DNA of 64,000 nt, from assembly GCA_036015235.1 (NCBI GenBank), contig CP107926.1, positions 6,695,501 to 6,759,500 of the forward strand, given 5' to 3'. Positions within the stretch are counted from its first letter, which is position 1. Every line of letters begins with the position of its first letter. The notes under the pieces are model-generated. The model did not search any database, was not told the DNA's origin, and saw nothing but the letters and a program-made list of their open reading frames with translations. The stretch is from Streptomyces sp. NBC_00433. GTDB lineage: Bacteria; Actinomycetota; Actinomycetes; Streptomycetales; Streptomycetaceae. Below are positions 8,562 to 17,373 of the stretch, one piece after another. The position numbers and the translations under genes are program-made.

Positions 8562-11026
8562 CCGCGCCCGGCGCACCCTGCCCGCACCACCCCTGCGACG
8601 GCACGATCCGCGCCTCCGGCTACTGCGGCACCTGCCGCCGCCACCCCTCCACCGCGCCCACGCGGCAGAGGGCGGGACCGGAGACCGTACCGGGCCCGCG
8701 TGCCCCGCAGGGCGACACCGACGCCCCTGCCGGGACGCCCCGCCCGGCCGCCGCCCCCGGCGCCCTCGACCGGGACGGCCTGGTCCAGCTGCCCGTCATC
8801 CCGCGCCCCGCCGACGCCGACGTCGTGCGCGCCCAGCCCCGCCGCCCCGAGGGCGGCCGGCGCTGCGGGGTGCCGGACTGCACCGGCACCATCGGCCTGT
8901 CCTACGACGACGAGCCCGCCCCCGACGAGGGCTTCTGCCCGGTCTGCGGCACCCGTTACTCCTTCCTCCCGCAGCTCGGCCCCGGCGACGTCGTCGCCGG
9001 GCAATACCGCGTGATCGGATACCTGTCGCCCGGCGGCACCGGCTGGGTCTACCTCGCCGAGGACCTCGACCTGCCGGGCCAGCGGGTCGTGCTCAAGACG
9101 CAGATCAACACCCAGGACGCGGCGGCCCGCCGCAAGGCCGTCGAGGAGCGGCGCTCGCTGACCACCCTGCACCACCGGGACATCGTCGGGATCATCGCGT
9201 CCAAGCAGCACCGGCGCGAGGGCGAGAGCGAGCCCACCGACTACATCGTCATGGAATACGTCGCCGGGCGGCCGCTCGACCAGCTCCTGCTGGCCTCCGA
9301 CGAGGAGCTGACGCGGCTGTTCGGCGAGCCCTTCGCGCTCGACCACGTGGTGACCTACGGCTGCAAGATCCTCGGCGCCCTGGAGTACCTGCACGACCAG
9401 GACCTGCTCTACTGCGACATGAAGCCGGAGAACGTCATCCACTACGAGCGGCAGATCAAGGTCATCGACCTCGGCGCCGTCCGCCGTATCGACGACCACG
9501 AGAGCGCCCTGGTCCACACCCCGCGCTTCGCGCCGAAGAAGCGCGAGCGCGACGAGCGCGGCTTCCTGGTCGACAGCGACCTCTTCACCGTCGGCCGCAC
9601 CCTGGCCGCGCTCGCGGCCCGCGCCGAGGTGCCCGCCGGGCTCGCCGCCCGCTCCTTCGACCGGCTGATCGGCCGCGCCACCCACGACGACCCCGCCGCC
9701 CGCTTCACCTCCGCCGCGCAGATGTCCCGCCAGCTGTGGGAGGTGCTGCGCGAGCACCGCGCCCTGGCCCGCGGCGAGCGCCATCCCGAGCGGTCCACCC
9801 GCTTCGAGCCCACCGCCGTCGCCTTCGGCGCCGCCCTCGGCACGGCCCCCGCGCTCACCCACTGGACGCTGCGGCCCGAGGGCGTGCCACCACCCGACCT
9901 GGCCACCGGCGCACCGACCCCGCAGGAGACGGCCCGCGCGCTGCCGGGGCCGATCGCCGACCCGGACGACCCGGCGGCGGTGCTGCTCGGCGGCCTGGCC
10001 GGCGACGCGCCCGAGCGCACCGCGGAGCGCGTACGCGACGACCCGGCGCTGCGGACCGTCGAGGTCGCACTGTGGCTGTGCCGGTCGTATCTGCTGTCCG
10101 GCGAGGCGGGCCCGGCGGGCGATCCGGCCCGCGCGGCGGCGGAGAAGTGGCTCGGCGAGGCCGTCCGGCTGATGGGCCCCGACGTCGCCGGCTACGACTG
10201 GCGGCCGCCGTGGCACCGCGGGCTGCTGCACCTGATGCGCGGGCAGGTGAAGGCCGCGCAGGGCGAATTCGCCGCCGTCTACGCGACGGTGCCGGGGGAG
10301 TGGGCGCCGAAGCTGGCGCTCGGCTACTGCGCGGAGAACCTGCGCGGACAGCTCGCCCGGGAGCAGCCCGCGGGCCAGGAGGCGACCGAGGCCGAGCGCG
10401 CGGCGGCCGAGGAGGCCAGGGGCAAGGCCCGGGAGGCGGAAGCGGAGGCCGAGGCCTACTACCGGGCCGTGTGGGCGCGCGACCGCGCCCACACCAGCGC
10501 GGCCCTCGGGCTCGCCCGGCTGCGGCTGCTGCACGGCGACCGGGCCGACGCGGTCCGGGTGCTCGACCAGGTGCCTACGACCTCCCGCAACTACGACCTC
10601 GCCCGGATCGCCGCCCTGCGCATCCTCACCGGGCGGGTGACCGGCACCGCGCCCTCGCAGGCCGACCTCAGGCAGGCCTGCGAGCGGCTGGCGGAGCTGC
10701 CGCACGACGACGCCCGCGACCGGCTGGTCGCCGAGATCAGGGAGAACGTGCTCGCGGGCCACCGGGACCCCGGCCGCCCCGCCCCCTGGCGCACCCGGCT
10801 CACCCTGGCCCGGGGCCGCCGGACCGGCGGCACCGCGACGGTGGACGCCGAGCCGGACTTCCCGCGGCTGCCGCCGGGGGAGCTCTTCGACGGCGCCGGC
10901 AGCCGCAGGGCGCTGGCGCAGCTGCTCCACGGCTCGCTGCGCGGCCTCGTCGGCCAGGCGCCGGAAGCGCAGCGCGCCGAACTGCTCGACCGCGCCTACG
11001 CCGTACGCCCGGAAAGCCGCTTCTGA
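8558..11026 (+). CDS. PknG-like serine/threonine kinase with zinc ribbons and TPR tail
   Basis: The 822-residue product has the PknG layout: N-terminal zinc-binding part, kinase, tetratricopeptide tail. One cysteine cluster is C8/C13/C23/C26 and a second, rubredoxin-like, is C103/C108/C127/C130. The kinase spans about 150-390, with a glycine loop LSPGGTGWVY, Lys180, catalytic loop YCDMKPEN (Asp287) and IDLGAV (Asp304). YCD in place of HRD and DLG in place of DFG are as in mycobacterial PknG. Residues about 440-822 are TPR-like. The kinase should phosphorylate cytoplasmic Ser/Thr targets. A strong GAAGGAGG (8541-8548) precedes the ATG, which overlaps the protease stop. Confidence 0.9.
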   Translation: MTAPGAPCPHHPCDGTIRASGYCGTCRRHPSTAPTRQRAGPETVPGPRAPQGDTDAPAGTPRPAAAPGALDRDGLVQLPVIPRPADADVVRAQPRRPEGGRRCGVPDCTGTIGLSYDDEPAPDEGFCPVCGTRYSFLPQLGPGDVVAGQYRVIGYLSPGGTGWVYLAEDLDLPGQRVVLKTQINTQDAAARRKAVEERRSLTTLHHRDIVGIIASKQHRREGESEPTDYIVMEYVAGRPLDQLLLASDEELTRLFGEPFALDHVVTYGCKILGALEYLHDQDLLYCDMKPENVIHYERQIKVIDLGAVRRIDDHESALVHTPRFAPKKRERDERGFLVDSDLFTVGRTLAALAARAEVPAGLAARSFDRLIGRATHDDPAARFTSAAQMSRQLWEVLREHRALARGERHPERSTRFEPTAVAFGAALGTAPALTHWTLRPEGVPPPDLATGAPTPQETARALPGPIADPDDPAAVLLGGLAGDAPERTAERVRDDPALRTVEVALWLCRSYLLSGEAGPAGDPARAAAEKWLGEAVRLMGPDVAGYDWRPPWHRGLLHLMRGQVKAAQGEFAAVYATVPGEWAPKLALGYCAENLRGQLAREQPAGQEATEAERAAAEEARGKAREAEAEAEAYYRAVWARDRAHTSAALGLARLRLLHGDRADAVRVLDQVPTTSRNYDLARIAALRILTGRVTGTAPSQADLRQACERLAELPHDDARDRLVAEIRENVLAGHRDPGRPAPWRTRLTLARGRRTGGTATVDAEPDFPRLPPGELFDGAGSRRALAQLLHGSLRGLVGQAPEAQRAELLDRAYAVRPESRF

Positions 11027-11086
11027 CCCGCAACACCCCGCGCAGCAGCGGGAACAGCAGCTCATCGGTGAGGAGTCACGACCACA

Positions 11087-12523
11087 GTGGACACCACGAT
11101 CGGCCTCGCGGTCAGCCAGCAGAGGTACCTCCCCGCGGGCGCGGGCCACAAGGACCTGCACGCCATCGTGACCGTCGAGGTCAGCGGCGCGGACGGCGCG
11201 GCGCCCGGTCCCGCGCTCGCCGAGGTCCTGGTGGTCGACTGCTCCACCTCGATGGACAGTCCCGAGGAGAAATTCCGGGCGGCCAAGAACGCCGCGATCG
11301 CCGCGCTGCGCCTGCTCCCCGACGGCACTCTCTTCGCCGTCGTCGCCGGCACCCACGACGCCGTCACCGCCTATCCGCCGCAGCCGGGGGGGACACCCGC
11401 GCAGGCCGGCGCGATGGCGGTGGCCGACGCCGCCACGCGGGCCGGGGCGGAGGCCGCGGTACGCCGCCTGGTCGCGGCCGGCGGCACCTGCGTGGGCAAC
11501 TGGCTGCAGCTGGCGGACCTGTTGCTCGCCGGGCAGCCCGCGCCGATCCGGCATGTGCTGCTGCTCACCGACGGGCGCAACGAGCACGACGACCGCCGGC
11601 CGCTCGCCGGTGTGCTCACCGCGGTCGCGGGGAGATTCGTCTGCGACGCCTGGGGCATCGGCGACGGCTGGGACGCCCAGGTGCTGCTGGCAGTGGCCGG
11701 CGCCCTGCACGGCAGGGCCGACGCGGTCCGCCGGGAGGCCGAACTCGTCACCGCCTACGAGCAGTTGATACGCGCCCTGCTCGTCAAGGCGGTGCCGGAG
11801 GTGACCCTCACCGTCGAACTGGTGCCAGGCAGCCGGCTGCGGTACGTCCGGCAGACCTTCCCCGACGAGACGCCCCTGCGGCCGGAGGCGGACGCACCCG
11901 GCACGTACGTGACCCGGGCCTGGGGCAACGAGGTCCGCCGCTATCACGTCTGCATCGCCGTCGACCCCGAAGGGCAGCTGCACGGCGAGGAGTTGCTGGC
12001 CGCCGAGGTCGGTGTGCGCACCCCGGAGGAGGCCGGCGTCCGGCTGCCCGAAGCGCGGCCGCTGGTGGTGCACTGGACCGACGACCCGGCGCTGTCCGGG
12101 ATGACCGACGAGCAGGTGCTGCACTTCCAGCTGTACGAGCAGCTCGGCCAGGCCGTGGCGGACGCGGCGGACGCCCACCGCCGCGGGCAGCTCGACCGGG
12201 CCGCGCAACTCCTCGGCGAGGCCGCCGCGCTGGCCCACCGCACCGGCGCCCGCCGCCAACTCGACGAGCTGCGGCGGCTGGTGGACATCCACGACGCCGC
12301 GGCGGGCGTGGTGTCGCTGCGCCGGGACATCGACCCGGTCGACTTCCAGCACCTGATCACCGCGAGCAGCCAGACCACCTACGGCCCCGAGCCCGCGGGC
12401 CGGGCGGTCGACCCGGGCATGCTGCCCGGCGCGGCCCTGACCGACTGCCCGGCCTGCAAGCGGCGCATCCCGTCGAAGGCCGGCTTCTGCCCGCGCTGCG
12501 GGCACACGCTGGGGGCGTCATGA
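11087..12523 (+). CDS. VWA-domain protein with C-terminal zinc ribbon
   Basis: The 478-residue product has a von Willebrand factor A domain at about residues 25-220 with an intact metal-ion (MIDAS) motif DCSTS (Asp51, Ser53, Ser55), LLTDGRNEHDD and a conserved Thr in GGTCVGN. A middle beta-rich section follows, then helices (about 350-400). The tail is a zinc ribbon, CPAC...CPRCGH, with Cys454, 457, 468 and 471. There is no signal or membrane segment. VWA proteins are usually metal-dependent binding partners, so it may join kinase and sensor (inference). The start is a GTG with AGGAG 11 nt upstream. Its stop overlaps the next start (ATGA, 12520-12523). Confidence 0.88.
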   Translation: MDTTIGLAVSQQRYLPAGAGHKDLHAIVTVEVSGADGAAPGPALAEVLVVDCSTSMDSPEEKFRAAKNAAIAALRLLPDGTLFAVVAGTHDAVTAYPPQPGGTPAQAGAMAVADAATRAGAEAAVRRLVAAGGTCVGNWLQLADLLLAGQPAPIRHVLLLTDGRNEHDDRRPLAGVLTAVAGRFVCDAWGIGDGWDAQVLLAVAGALHGRADAVRREAELVTAYEQLIRALLVKAVPEVTLTVELVPGSRLRYVRQTFPDETPLRPEADAPGTYVTRAWGNEVRRYHVCIAVDPEGQLHGEELLAAEVGVRTPEEAGVRLPEARPLVVHWTDDPALSGMTDEQVLHFQLYEQLGQAVADAADAHRRGQLDRAAQLLGEAAALAHRTGARRQLDELRRLVDIHDAAAGVVSLRRDIDPVDFQHLITASSQTTYGPEPAGRAVDPGMLPGAALTDCPACKRRIPSKAGFCPRCGHTLGAS

Positions 12524-14820
12524 GCGCGCCGACGGGCCCGATACGGGCGACCGCCCGGACACCGTCCCCGGCACCGACGCCGGTTCCGGCCCAGGCACCG
12601 CCACCCCCGCGGGCACCGGGCGGCAGCCGCACCCTGCGCGAGCTGAACCGCCGCATGCTGCTGCTGCTCGTCCTGGTGGTCCTGACCACCCTCTCGCTCT
12701 TCCACGCCTACCGCGGGGTGCACACCGACGCGGTGCCGCTGAAGTCCGCGAGCGCCCCCGGTGTGCTGGCCGTGGACACCGCGAAGGACGCGCTGGACCA
12801 GGCGCAGGACGGTGTCGAGGGGGACATCGGCACCACGAGCGCCTTCCACACCCATGTCTCGGTGGCCGGCCAGAGCCTCGCGCGGGCAGCGGGCGCCGAC
12901 GTCACCGGGCTCAGCGGCCGCCAGACACTCCAGACGGTGACCGGTCTGATAGCGACCTACTCCGGCTGGATCGAGGACGCCGAGGCCCAGCACACGGGCA
13001 GCGTGCTCCGCGAGGCCTTTCTGGCCTACGCCGACAGCATGCTCGGCCGCGAGACCAAGGGTCCCGCGGCGGACGCCACCATCATGGGCAGGCTCAGCGC
13101 GCTGCACGACGAGCAGCTCCAAGTGGTTCGCGGGCAGACGGACTTCGGGCCGCTGCTGTGGCTGGAGTGGAGCGTCGCGCTCGCCCTGGCGCTGGCGCTG
13201 CTCGTGCTGCTCGCCGAGGCGCACCGCTACTTCGCCGCGCGCTTCCGGCGGCAGTTCAACCCGGCGCTGCTCGCCGCCGCCGTGCTGCTGGTCGCGGGCG
13301 TCACCCTGCTGATCGTCTTCACCGCGCTGACGCACTCGGGGATGGCCGCCGCGCGGACCGCGCTCTCCGGCTCGCCGGCCGACACGGCGATCCAGCGCAC
13401 CGGGGCCGCGGTCTCGCGGCGGCTGGCGGACACCGGTTTCCGCGCGGCGGCGGACGACTGGATCCTCGTCGGCGGCCTGCTGCTCGGGCTGCTCGTGGTG
13501 CTGGGACTCCAGCCGCGCATCAGCGAATACCGCGTCCAGGTCGTCGCCCTGAAGTGGCCGCGGCCGCGCACGCTCGGGGTGGTCGGGGTGTGCCTGGTGC
13601 TGCTGGCCGGCGGCGGCGCGCTCGCCGTGCGGGCCACCGGCTGGAGGGGCTCGGTGACCCTGCTGGCCAACTGGACGGGTACGGAACAGGCGCAGTTCCA
13701 GCGGCAGGTGATCGACAAGTTCGAGGACGAGCACCGTATCCACGTGGTCTACCAGGGCAGTTCGGCCGAGAGCCAGGTGCTCGCCGCCGACGTCGAGTTC
13801 GGCACACCGCCGGACGTCGCGATCCTGCCCGGCCCCGGTGAGCTGGCCGGATACGCGACCCAGGGCGCGCTCACCCCGCTGGACGACCTGGTCGGCGAGG
13901 CCCGCTTCGCCTCGACCTGGGTCACCCCGGTGGAGGGCCCGGACGGGGCGCGGCACACCTACTGGCTGCCGATCAAGGCCGACCTCAAGAGCATGGTGTG
14001 GCACCCGCCGGCGATGGACGCCGCCGCTGTGGCGCGGGCCGCGGGCCGGCCCGCCTCCTGGTGCCTGGGCATGGGCGGCGACGCCACCTCCGGGTGGCCG
14101 GGCTCGGACTGGATCGAGGACATCCTGCTCCAGCAGACCGACCCGAGGACGTACACCGACTGGGCCGAGGGGAAGCTGCCGTGGCGGGACCCCAGGGTCC
14201 GCCGCGCCTGGACCACCTGGGGCCGGATGGTCGGCGCGGGCGACGAGAAGCTGATGGGGCCCGCGCTGTCCAGGCCGTTCGCCGACGCCGCCGACGGTGT
14301 GCTCCGGCAACCGCGAACGTGCGACCTGGAGCACCAGTCGTCCTTCGCCCGCAGCAGCGACGGGTGGAGCAAGGGCACCGCGTACACCCACTCCGCCGAC
14401 GTCATCCCCGGCGCGCGGGCCGGCAACCGCTGGGAGGTCTCCGGCGACCTCGCCGCGGTGCTGCACAGCACTCCGCAGGCCGCCGAGCTGATCGGCTACC
14501 TCGCCTCGGACGAGGCCCAACGCGCCTGGGCCGGCACGCAGTCCGGCTACTCCGTCAAGCGCGCGGTGCTCGACCGCTACCCGAGCACCGGCACCGACGG
14601 CACGATCGCCGGCATCCTGGGCGCCTCGGACGCGGTCCTCTGCTACGACGCCTCCGACGCGATGCCGGCCCAGGTCCGCGACGCCTTCGCCCTGGCCGTG
14701 CTGCGCTACCTCGCCGACCCCGGGACCCTCGACGACCAGCTCGACACCCTCGACCGGGTCACAGGCAACGCCGGCAAGACCCGGCTGACCACGGTGTGTC
14801 CGCCGCCCGACCCCCTGTGA
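12520..14820 (+). CDS. Membrane sensor fused to extracellular solute-binding domain
   Basis: The 766-residue product begins with a proline-rich cytoplasmic stretch (1-44), then a membrane helix (about 45-64), an extracytoplasmic helical region (65-212), four more helices (about 213-233, 249-271, 314-331, 350-371), and a family 1 solute-binding domain from 377 to the end (VTLLANWTGTEQAQF; PPDVAILPGPGELAGY). Five helices put the binding domain outside. In mycobacteria PknG works with a membrane protein (GlnX) and a separate lipoprotein (GlnH); here a comparable pair appears fused, though the binding domain is MalE-like and not GlnH-like. No permease or ATPase gene is adjacent, so sensing is likelier than transport. 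The ligand is unknown. Confidence 0.85.
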   Translation: MSAPTGPIRATARTPSPAPTPVPAQAPPPPRAPGGSRTLRELNRRMLLLLVLVVLTTLSLFHAYRGVHTDAVPLKSASAPGVLAVDTAKDALDQAQDGVEGDIGTTSAFHTHVSVAGQSLARAAGADVTGLSGRQTLQTVTGLIATYSGWIEDAEAQHTGSVLREAFLAYADSMLGRETKGPAADATIMGRLSALHDEQLQVVRGQTDFGPLLWLEWSVALALALALLVLLAEAHRYFAARFRRQFNPALLAAAVLLVAGVTLLIVFTALTHSGMAAARTALSGSPADTAIQRTGAAVSRRLADTGFRAAADDWILVGGLLLGLLVVLGLQPRISEYRVQVVALKWPRPRTLGVVGVCLVLLAGGGALAVRATGWRGSVTLLANWTGTEQAQFQRQVIDKFEDEHRIHVVYQGSSAESQVLAADVEFGTPPDVAILPGPGELAGYATQGALTPLDDLVGEARFASTWVTPVEGPDGARHTYWLPIKADLKSMVWHPPAMDAAAVARAAGRPASWCLGMGGDATSGWPGSDWIEDILLQQTDPRTYTDWAEGKLPWRDPRVRRAWTTWGRMVGAGDEKLMGPALSRPFADAADGVLRQPRTCDLEHQSSFARSSDGWSKGTAYTHSADVIPGARAGNRWEVSGDLAAVLHSTPQAAELIGYLASDEAQRAWAGTQSGYSVKRAVLDRYPSTGTDGTIAGILGASDAVLCYDASDAMPAQVRDAFALAVLRYLADPGTLDDQLDTLDRVTGNAGKTRLTTVCPPPDPL

Positions 14821-14825
14821 AGGGG

Positions 14826-15254
14826 TCAGACGACGGACAGCGTCACCGCCACATTGCCGCGGGTCGCGACCGAATACGGGCAGACCTCGTGGGCCTGCTC
14901 GACCAGCGCGGCCGCCTCGTCCGCCGGGACGTTCGGCACGGAGACCTCCAGCTGGACGGTGAGCCCGAAGCCGCCGGACTCGGCCTTGCCGAGGCCGACC
15001 TTCGCGGTCACCCGGGACCCGGAGACGTCCGTCTTCGCCCGCCGGGCGACCACGCCGAGCGCGCTCTGGAAGCACGCGCTGTAGCCGGCCGCGAAGAGCT
15101 GCTCGGGATTGGTCCCGGCGCCGGTGCCGCCCAGCTCGATCGGCGGGTTGACGATGACGTCGAGCTTGCCGTCATCCGTGGCGACCCGCCCGTCGCGGCC
15201 GTTCTCGGCGGTGGCGACGGCGGTGTACAGCACGTCCACGTACTGAATGGTCAT
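14826..15254 (-). CDS. ohr: Organic hydroperoxide resistance protein (Ohr/OsmC family)
   Basis: This 142-residue Ohr-type thiol peroxidase reduces organic hydroperoxides in the cytoplasm. Both family cysteines are present: Cys61 in GYSACF (peroxidatic) and one in HEVCPYS (resolving). The NPPIELGG and TNPEQLFAAGYSACF segments are typical, and the length is normal for the family. GAGGAG stands before the ATG. No OhrR-type MarR regulator gene lies beside it. It is convergent with, and only 5 bp from, the sensor gene. The minus-strand oxidoreductase gene upstream may be read through into it. Confidence 0.93.
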   Translation of the reverse strand: MTIQYVDVLYTAVATAENGRDGRVATDDGKLDVIVNPPIELGGTGAGTNPEQLFAAGYSACFQSALGVVARRAKTDVSGSRVTAKVGLGKAESGGFGLTVQLEVSVPNVPADEAAALVEQAHEVCPYSVATRGNVAVTLSVV

Positions 15255-15325
15255 GAGGGCTCCTCAACAGAAGGTTCAACGGTTCGGCGCCGAGCCGGGA
15301 CCGCGGTCCCGGCTGCTCGCGACGG

Positions 15326-16357
15326 TCACTCCGGGAGGGCGACGACCGTCTTCCCGGTGGTCTCCCCGCGCAGCATCCCCAGGAACGCCGCCACGGCCTG
15401 GTCGATTCCGGTGAAGGCGGTCTCGCGGTAGCGCAGCCGCCCGTCCCGCAGCCAGCCGCCGACCTCGCGGACGAAGTCGCCCCTGAGGTCCTGGTGGTCG
15501 CCGACCAGGAAGCCGCGCAGCGTGATCCGCCTGCCGACCAGCAGGCCGAGGTTGCGCGGGCCCGGCGCCGGCTCGGTGTCGTTGTAGGCCGAGATGGCGC
15601 CGCACAGCGCCGCCCGCCCGTGCACCCGCAGCGAGAAGATCGCGGCCTCCAGGTGCTCGCCGCCGACGTTGTCGAAGTAGACGTCGATGCCGTCGGGGGC
15701 CGCGGCCCGCAGCTGCTCGGCCACCGGGCCGTTCTTGTAGTTGAAGGCGGCGTCGAAGCCGTACTCGTCGACCAGCAGCGCGCACTTCTCGTCGGAGCCC
15801 GCGCTGCCGATCACCCGGGCGGCGCCCTTGAGCTTGGCGATCTGGCCGGCCTGGCTGCCGACCGCGCCGGCCGCGCCGGAGACGAAGACCGTCTCGCCGG
15901 GTGCGAACTCCGCGATACGCAGCAGGCCCGCGTAGGCGGTCAGGCCGGTCATGCCGAGCACCCCGAGGTAGGCGGACAGCGGGGCCTGCCCGGGGTCGAC
16001 GACCGCCGCCTGCGCCGCGTCCACGAGGGCGTACTCGCGCCAGCCGAGCCCGTGCAGCACATGCGTGCCGACCGGGACGCCCTCGGCCGCCGAGGCCACC
16101 ACCCGGCCGACCGCGGCGCCCTGCATGGCCTTGCCCAGCTCGTAGGGCGCGGCGTACGACTTCGCGTCGTTCATCCGGCCGCGCATGTAGGGGTCGACCG
16201 ACAGGAAGAGGTTGCGCACCAGGACCTGGCCGGCGCCGGGCTCCGGGACGGGTGCCTCGGCCAGGGCGAAGTCCGCCGGCGTCGGCCAGCCGTGCGGCCG
16301 TGCCGCCAGCTGCCATTCGCGGCCCGTGGGCTTGGTCGTCGGCGTGCTCGTGGACAT
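15326..16357 (-). CDS. NADP-dependent MDR-superfamily oxidoreductase
   Basis: The 343-residue product is a zinc-free medium-chain dehydrogenase/reductase of the leukotriene-B4 12-hydroxydehydrogenase / CurA type. It has an N-terminal GroES-like domain (VRNLFLSVDPYMRGRM, typical of this subgroup), then a Rossmann fold with SGAAGAVGSQAGQIAKLKGA and GSAGSDEKC for NADP binding. Such enzymes reduce the double bond of alpha,beta-unsaturated carbonyls. The start at 16357 is preferred, with AGGAG 12 nt upstream; an in-frame frame open to 16402 adds a leader lacking similarity. Lying next to Ohr, it may help detoxify lipid-peroxidation aldehydes (inference). Confidence 0.9.
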   Translation of the reverse strand: MSTSTPTTKPTGREWQLAARPHGWPTPADFALAEAPVPEPGAGQVLVRNLFLSVDPYMRGRMNDAKSYAAPYELGKAMQGAAVGRVVASAAEGVPVGTHVLHGLGWREYALVDAAQAAVVDPGQAPLSAYLGVLGMTGLTAYAGLLRIAEFAPGETVFVSGAAGAVGSQAGQIAKLKGAARVIGSAGSDEKCALLVDEYGFDAAFNYKNGPVAEQLRAAAPDGIDVYFDNVGGEHLEAAIFSLRVHGRAALCGAISAYNDTEPAPGPRNLGLLVGRRITLRGFLVGDHQDLRGDFVREVGGWLRDGRLRYRETAFTGIDQAVAAFLGMLRGETTGKTVVALPE

Positions 16358-16449
16358 GACGGGAACCGTCTCCTTCCGCCACGGGCCGGCTCGTGGAGCC
16401 ACGCCGTGGCCAGCGCTTCACTTCAGCAGATGTTCAGGCCCTCAAGGCG

Positions 16450-16466
16450 TTAACCATGGACCTTAA
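16450..16466. promoter_or_regulatory. Possible operator upstream of the MDR oxidoreductase
   Basis: TTAACCATGGACCTTAA is an AT-rich island with TTAA at both ends and CCATGG inside, in otherwise GC-rich DNA about 95 bp before the oxidoreductase start. It resembles sites of MarR/HxlR-type regulators of redox genes, but no regulator gene is adjacent. Confidence 0.3.
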
Positions 16467-16528
16467 TCTTTCACCCGCCGAGCGGCGGCCCGACCCGGCC
16501 GACCGCCGGGGCGTCCCGCGTCAGCGGG

Positions 16529-17164
16529 CTACTGGCACCACCACAGCACCGGCTTGCAGGTCGGCGAGGGCGACGGCGGCCGGGTGTGCCTCGGTGTCGG
16601 CGTCGCGGGCGGCGGCGCGCTGCTGCTGGCGGGCGGCGGGGCGCTGGTGGCCGGCGGCTTGCCGCCGGTCGCGGACGCGCTCGGCGTGGCGCTGCTGGTG
16701 CTCGGCTTGGCGCTCGGGCTCTGCGAACGGCGCGGGCCGCCCGTCGCACCGCCTTTGTGCGGCCTGGCCGACCCCGCGGCGTCCGGCGAGGAGGGGCCGG
16801 TCGGCGGCGGGGTGGTGCCGGTGACGACGGGCGCTTCCGGCGGCGTGCCCCCGCCGGAGTCGGCGCCGGACAGCGCGGCCATCGACAGCATCACCAGCGC
16901 GCCGGCCACGGCGACCAGGCCGACCCCGTAGACGGCCACCCGCTGCTGCCGCCCGCGGGACCTCCTGCGCTGCCTGCCGCGGGCCGCGGCCCGCCCGGCG
17001 CCGGGCGGCGGCGGCGCGTCGGGCGCGTCGTCGTCCTCGGTGATCAGCGGCAGTTGGGCGGTCTCGCCGACCTGCGGAAGCTTCAGCTGGTCGGCAGGCG
17101 TGCCGCACCCCGGGCAGGAGTAGGCGCCGTTGAGGTGCCGGCGGCACGCGTAGCAGTAATCCAT
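16529..17164 (-). CDS. SCO2400-like zinc-ribbon membrane protein
   Basis: The 211-residue product starts with a zinc ribbon, YCYACRRHLNG...CPGCG (Cys4, 7, 17, 20), followed by an acidic/proline linker and a strongly basic stretch. A single membrane helix comes next (about residues 77-97, VAVYGVGLVAVAGALVMLSM), then an exported tail rich in Pro, Ser, Thr and Ala, ending near CKPVLWWCQ. I recall this layout as the SCO2400 family of Streptomyces, of unknown function. The cytoplasmic zinc ribbon and low-complexity outer tail suggest an envelope role. A TAGGGT box stands 9 nt before the ATG, so the leader is very short or absent. Confidence 0.8.
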   Translation of the reverse strand: MDYCYACRRHLNGAYSCPGCGTPADQLKLPQVGETAQLPLITEDDDAPDAPPPPGAGRAAARGRQRRRSRGRQQRVAVYGVGLVAVAGALVMLSMAALSGADSGGGTPPEAPVVTGTTPPPTGPSSPDAAGSARPHKGGATGGPRRSQSPSAKPSTSSATPSASATGGKPPATSAPPPASSSAPPPATPTPRHTRPPSPSPTCKPVLWWCQ

Positions 17165-17304
17165 GGCGCAAGGACCCTATGGGACTCCCGCGGCGTGACG
17201 AAACCCCGGCCTCCCGCTTGTCCCGGCTTCGCCGGGAAATTCCCCCGCATCCCAAATCAGCGCAGGTGGGGGCTCTTGACGGCACCCCGGTGCAAGCCTT
17301 CTAA

Positions 17305-17343
17305 TAAGGCTGCCCTAACCTAAGTAAGGTTCTCCTTACCTTA
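17305..17343 (+). promoter_or_regulatory. Two abutting iron boxes (DmdR/IdeR-type operators)
   Basis: TAAGGCTGCCCTAACCTAA (17305-17323) and TAAGGTTCTCCTTACCTTA (17325-17343) are two 19-bp sites separated by one base. Both fit the TTAGGTTAGGCTAACCTAA-type consensus bound by DtxR/IdeR/DmdR regulators. They lie 31 bp before the efeU start, so iron-bound regulator should repress the iron-uptake operon. Confidence 0.8.
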
Positions 17344-17373
17344 AGATCATCCCCGCTCACGCGAAGGACCCCC

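Noticed and set aside
8339..12505. Very long open frame (1388 codons) on the minus strand opposite the kinase and VWA genes
   Set aside because: Composition is Arg/Gly/Ala/Val-rich with no domain; it lies opposite well-supported genes and results from high third-position GC.
9736..12519. Upstream part of the 1694-codon plus-strand frame containing the sensor gene
   Set aside because: Only the part from 12520 encodes a recognisable protein; the earlier part overlaps the kinase and VWA genes and is low-complexity.
12520..14820. Ordinary ABC-transporter binding protein
   Set aside because: It has five membrane helices and no permease or ATPase gene nearby; the order of parts fits a sensor better.
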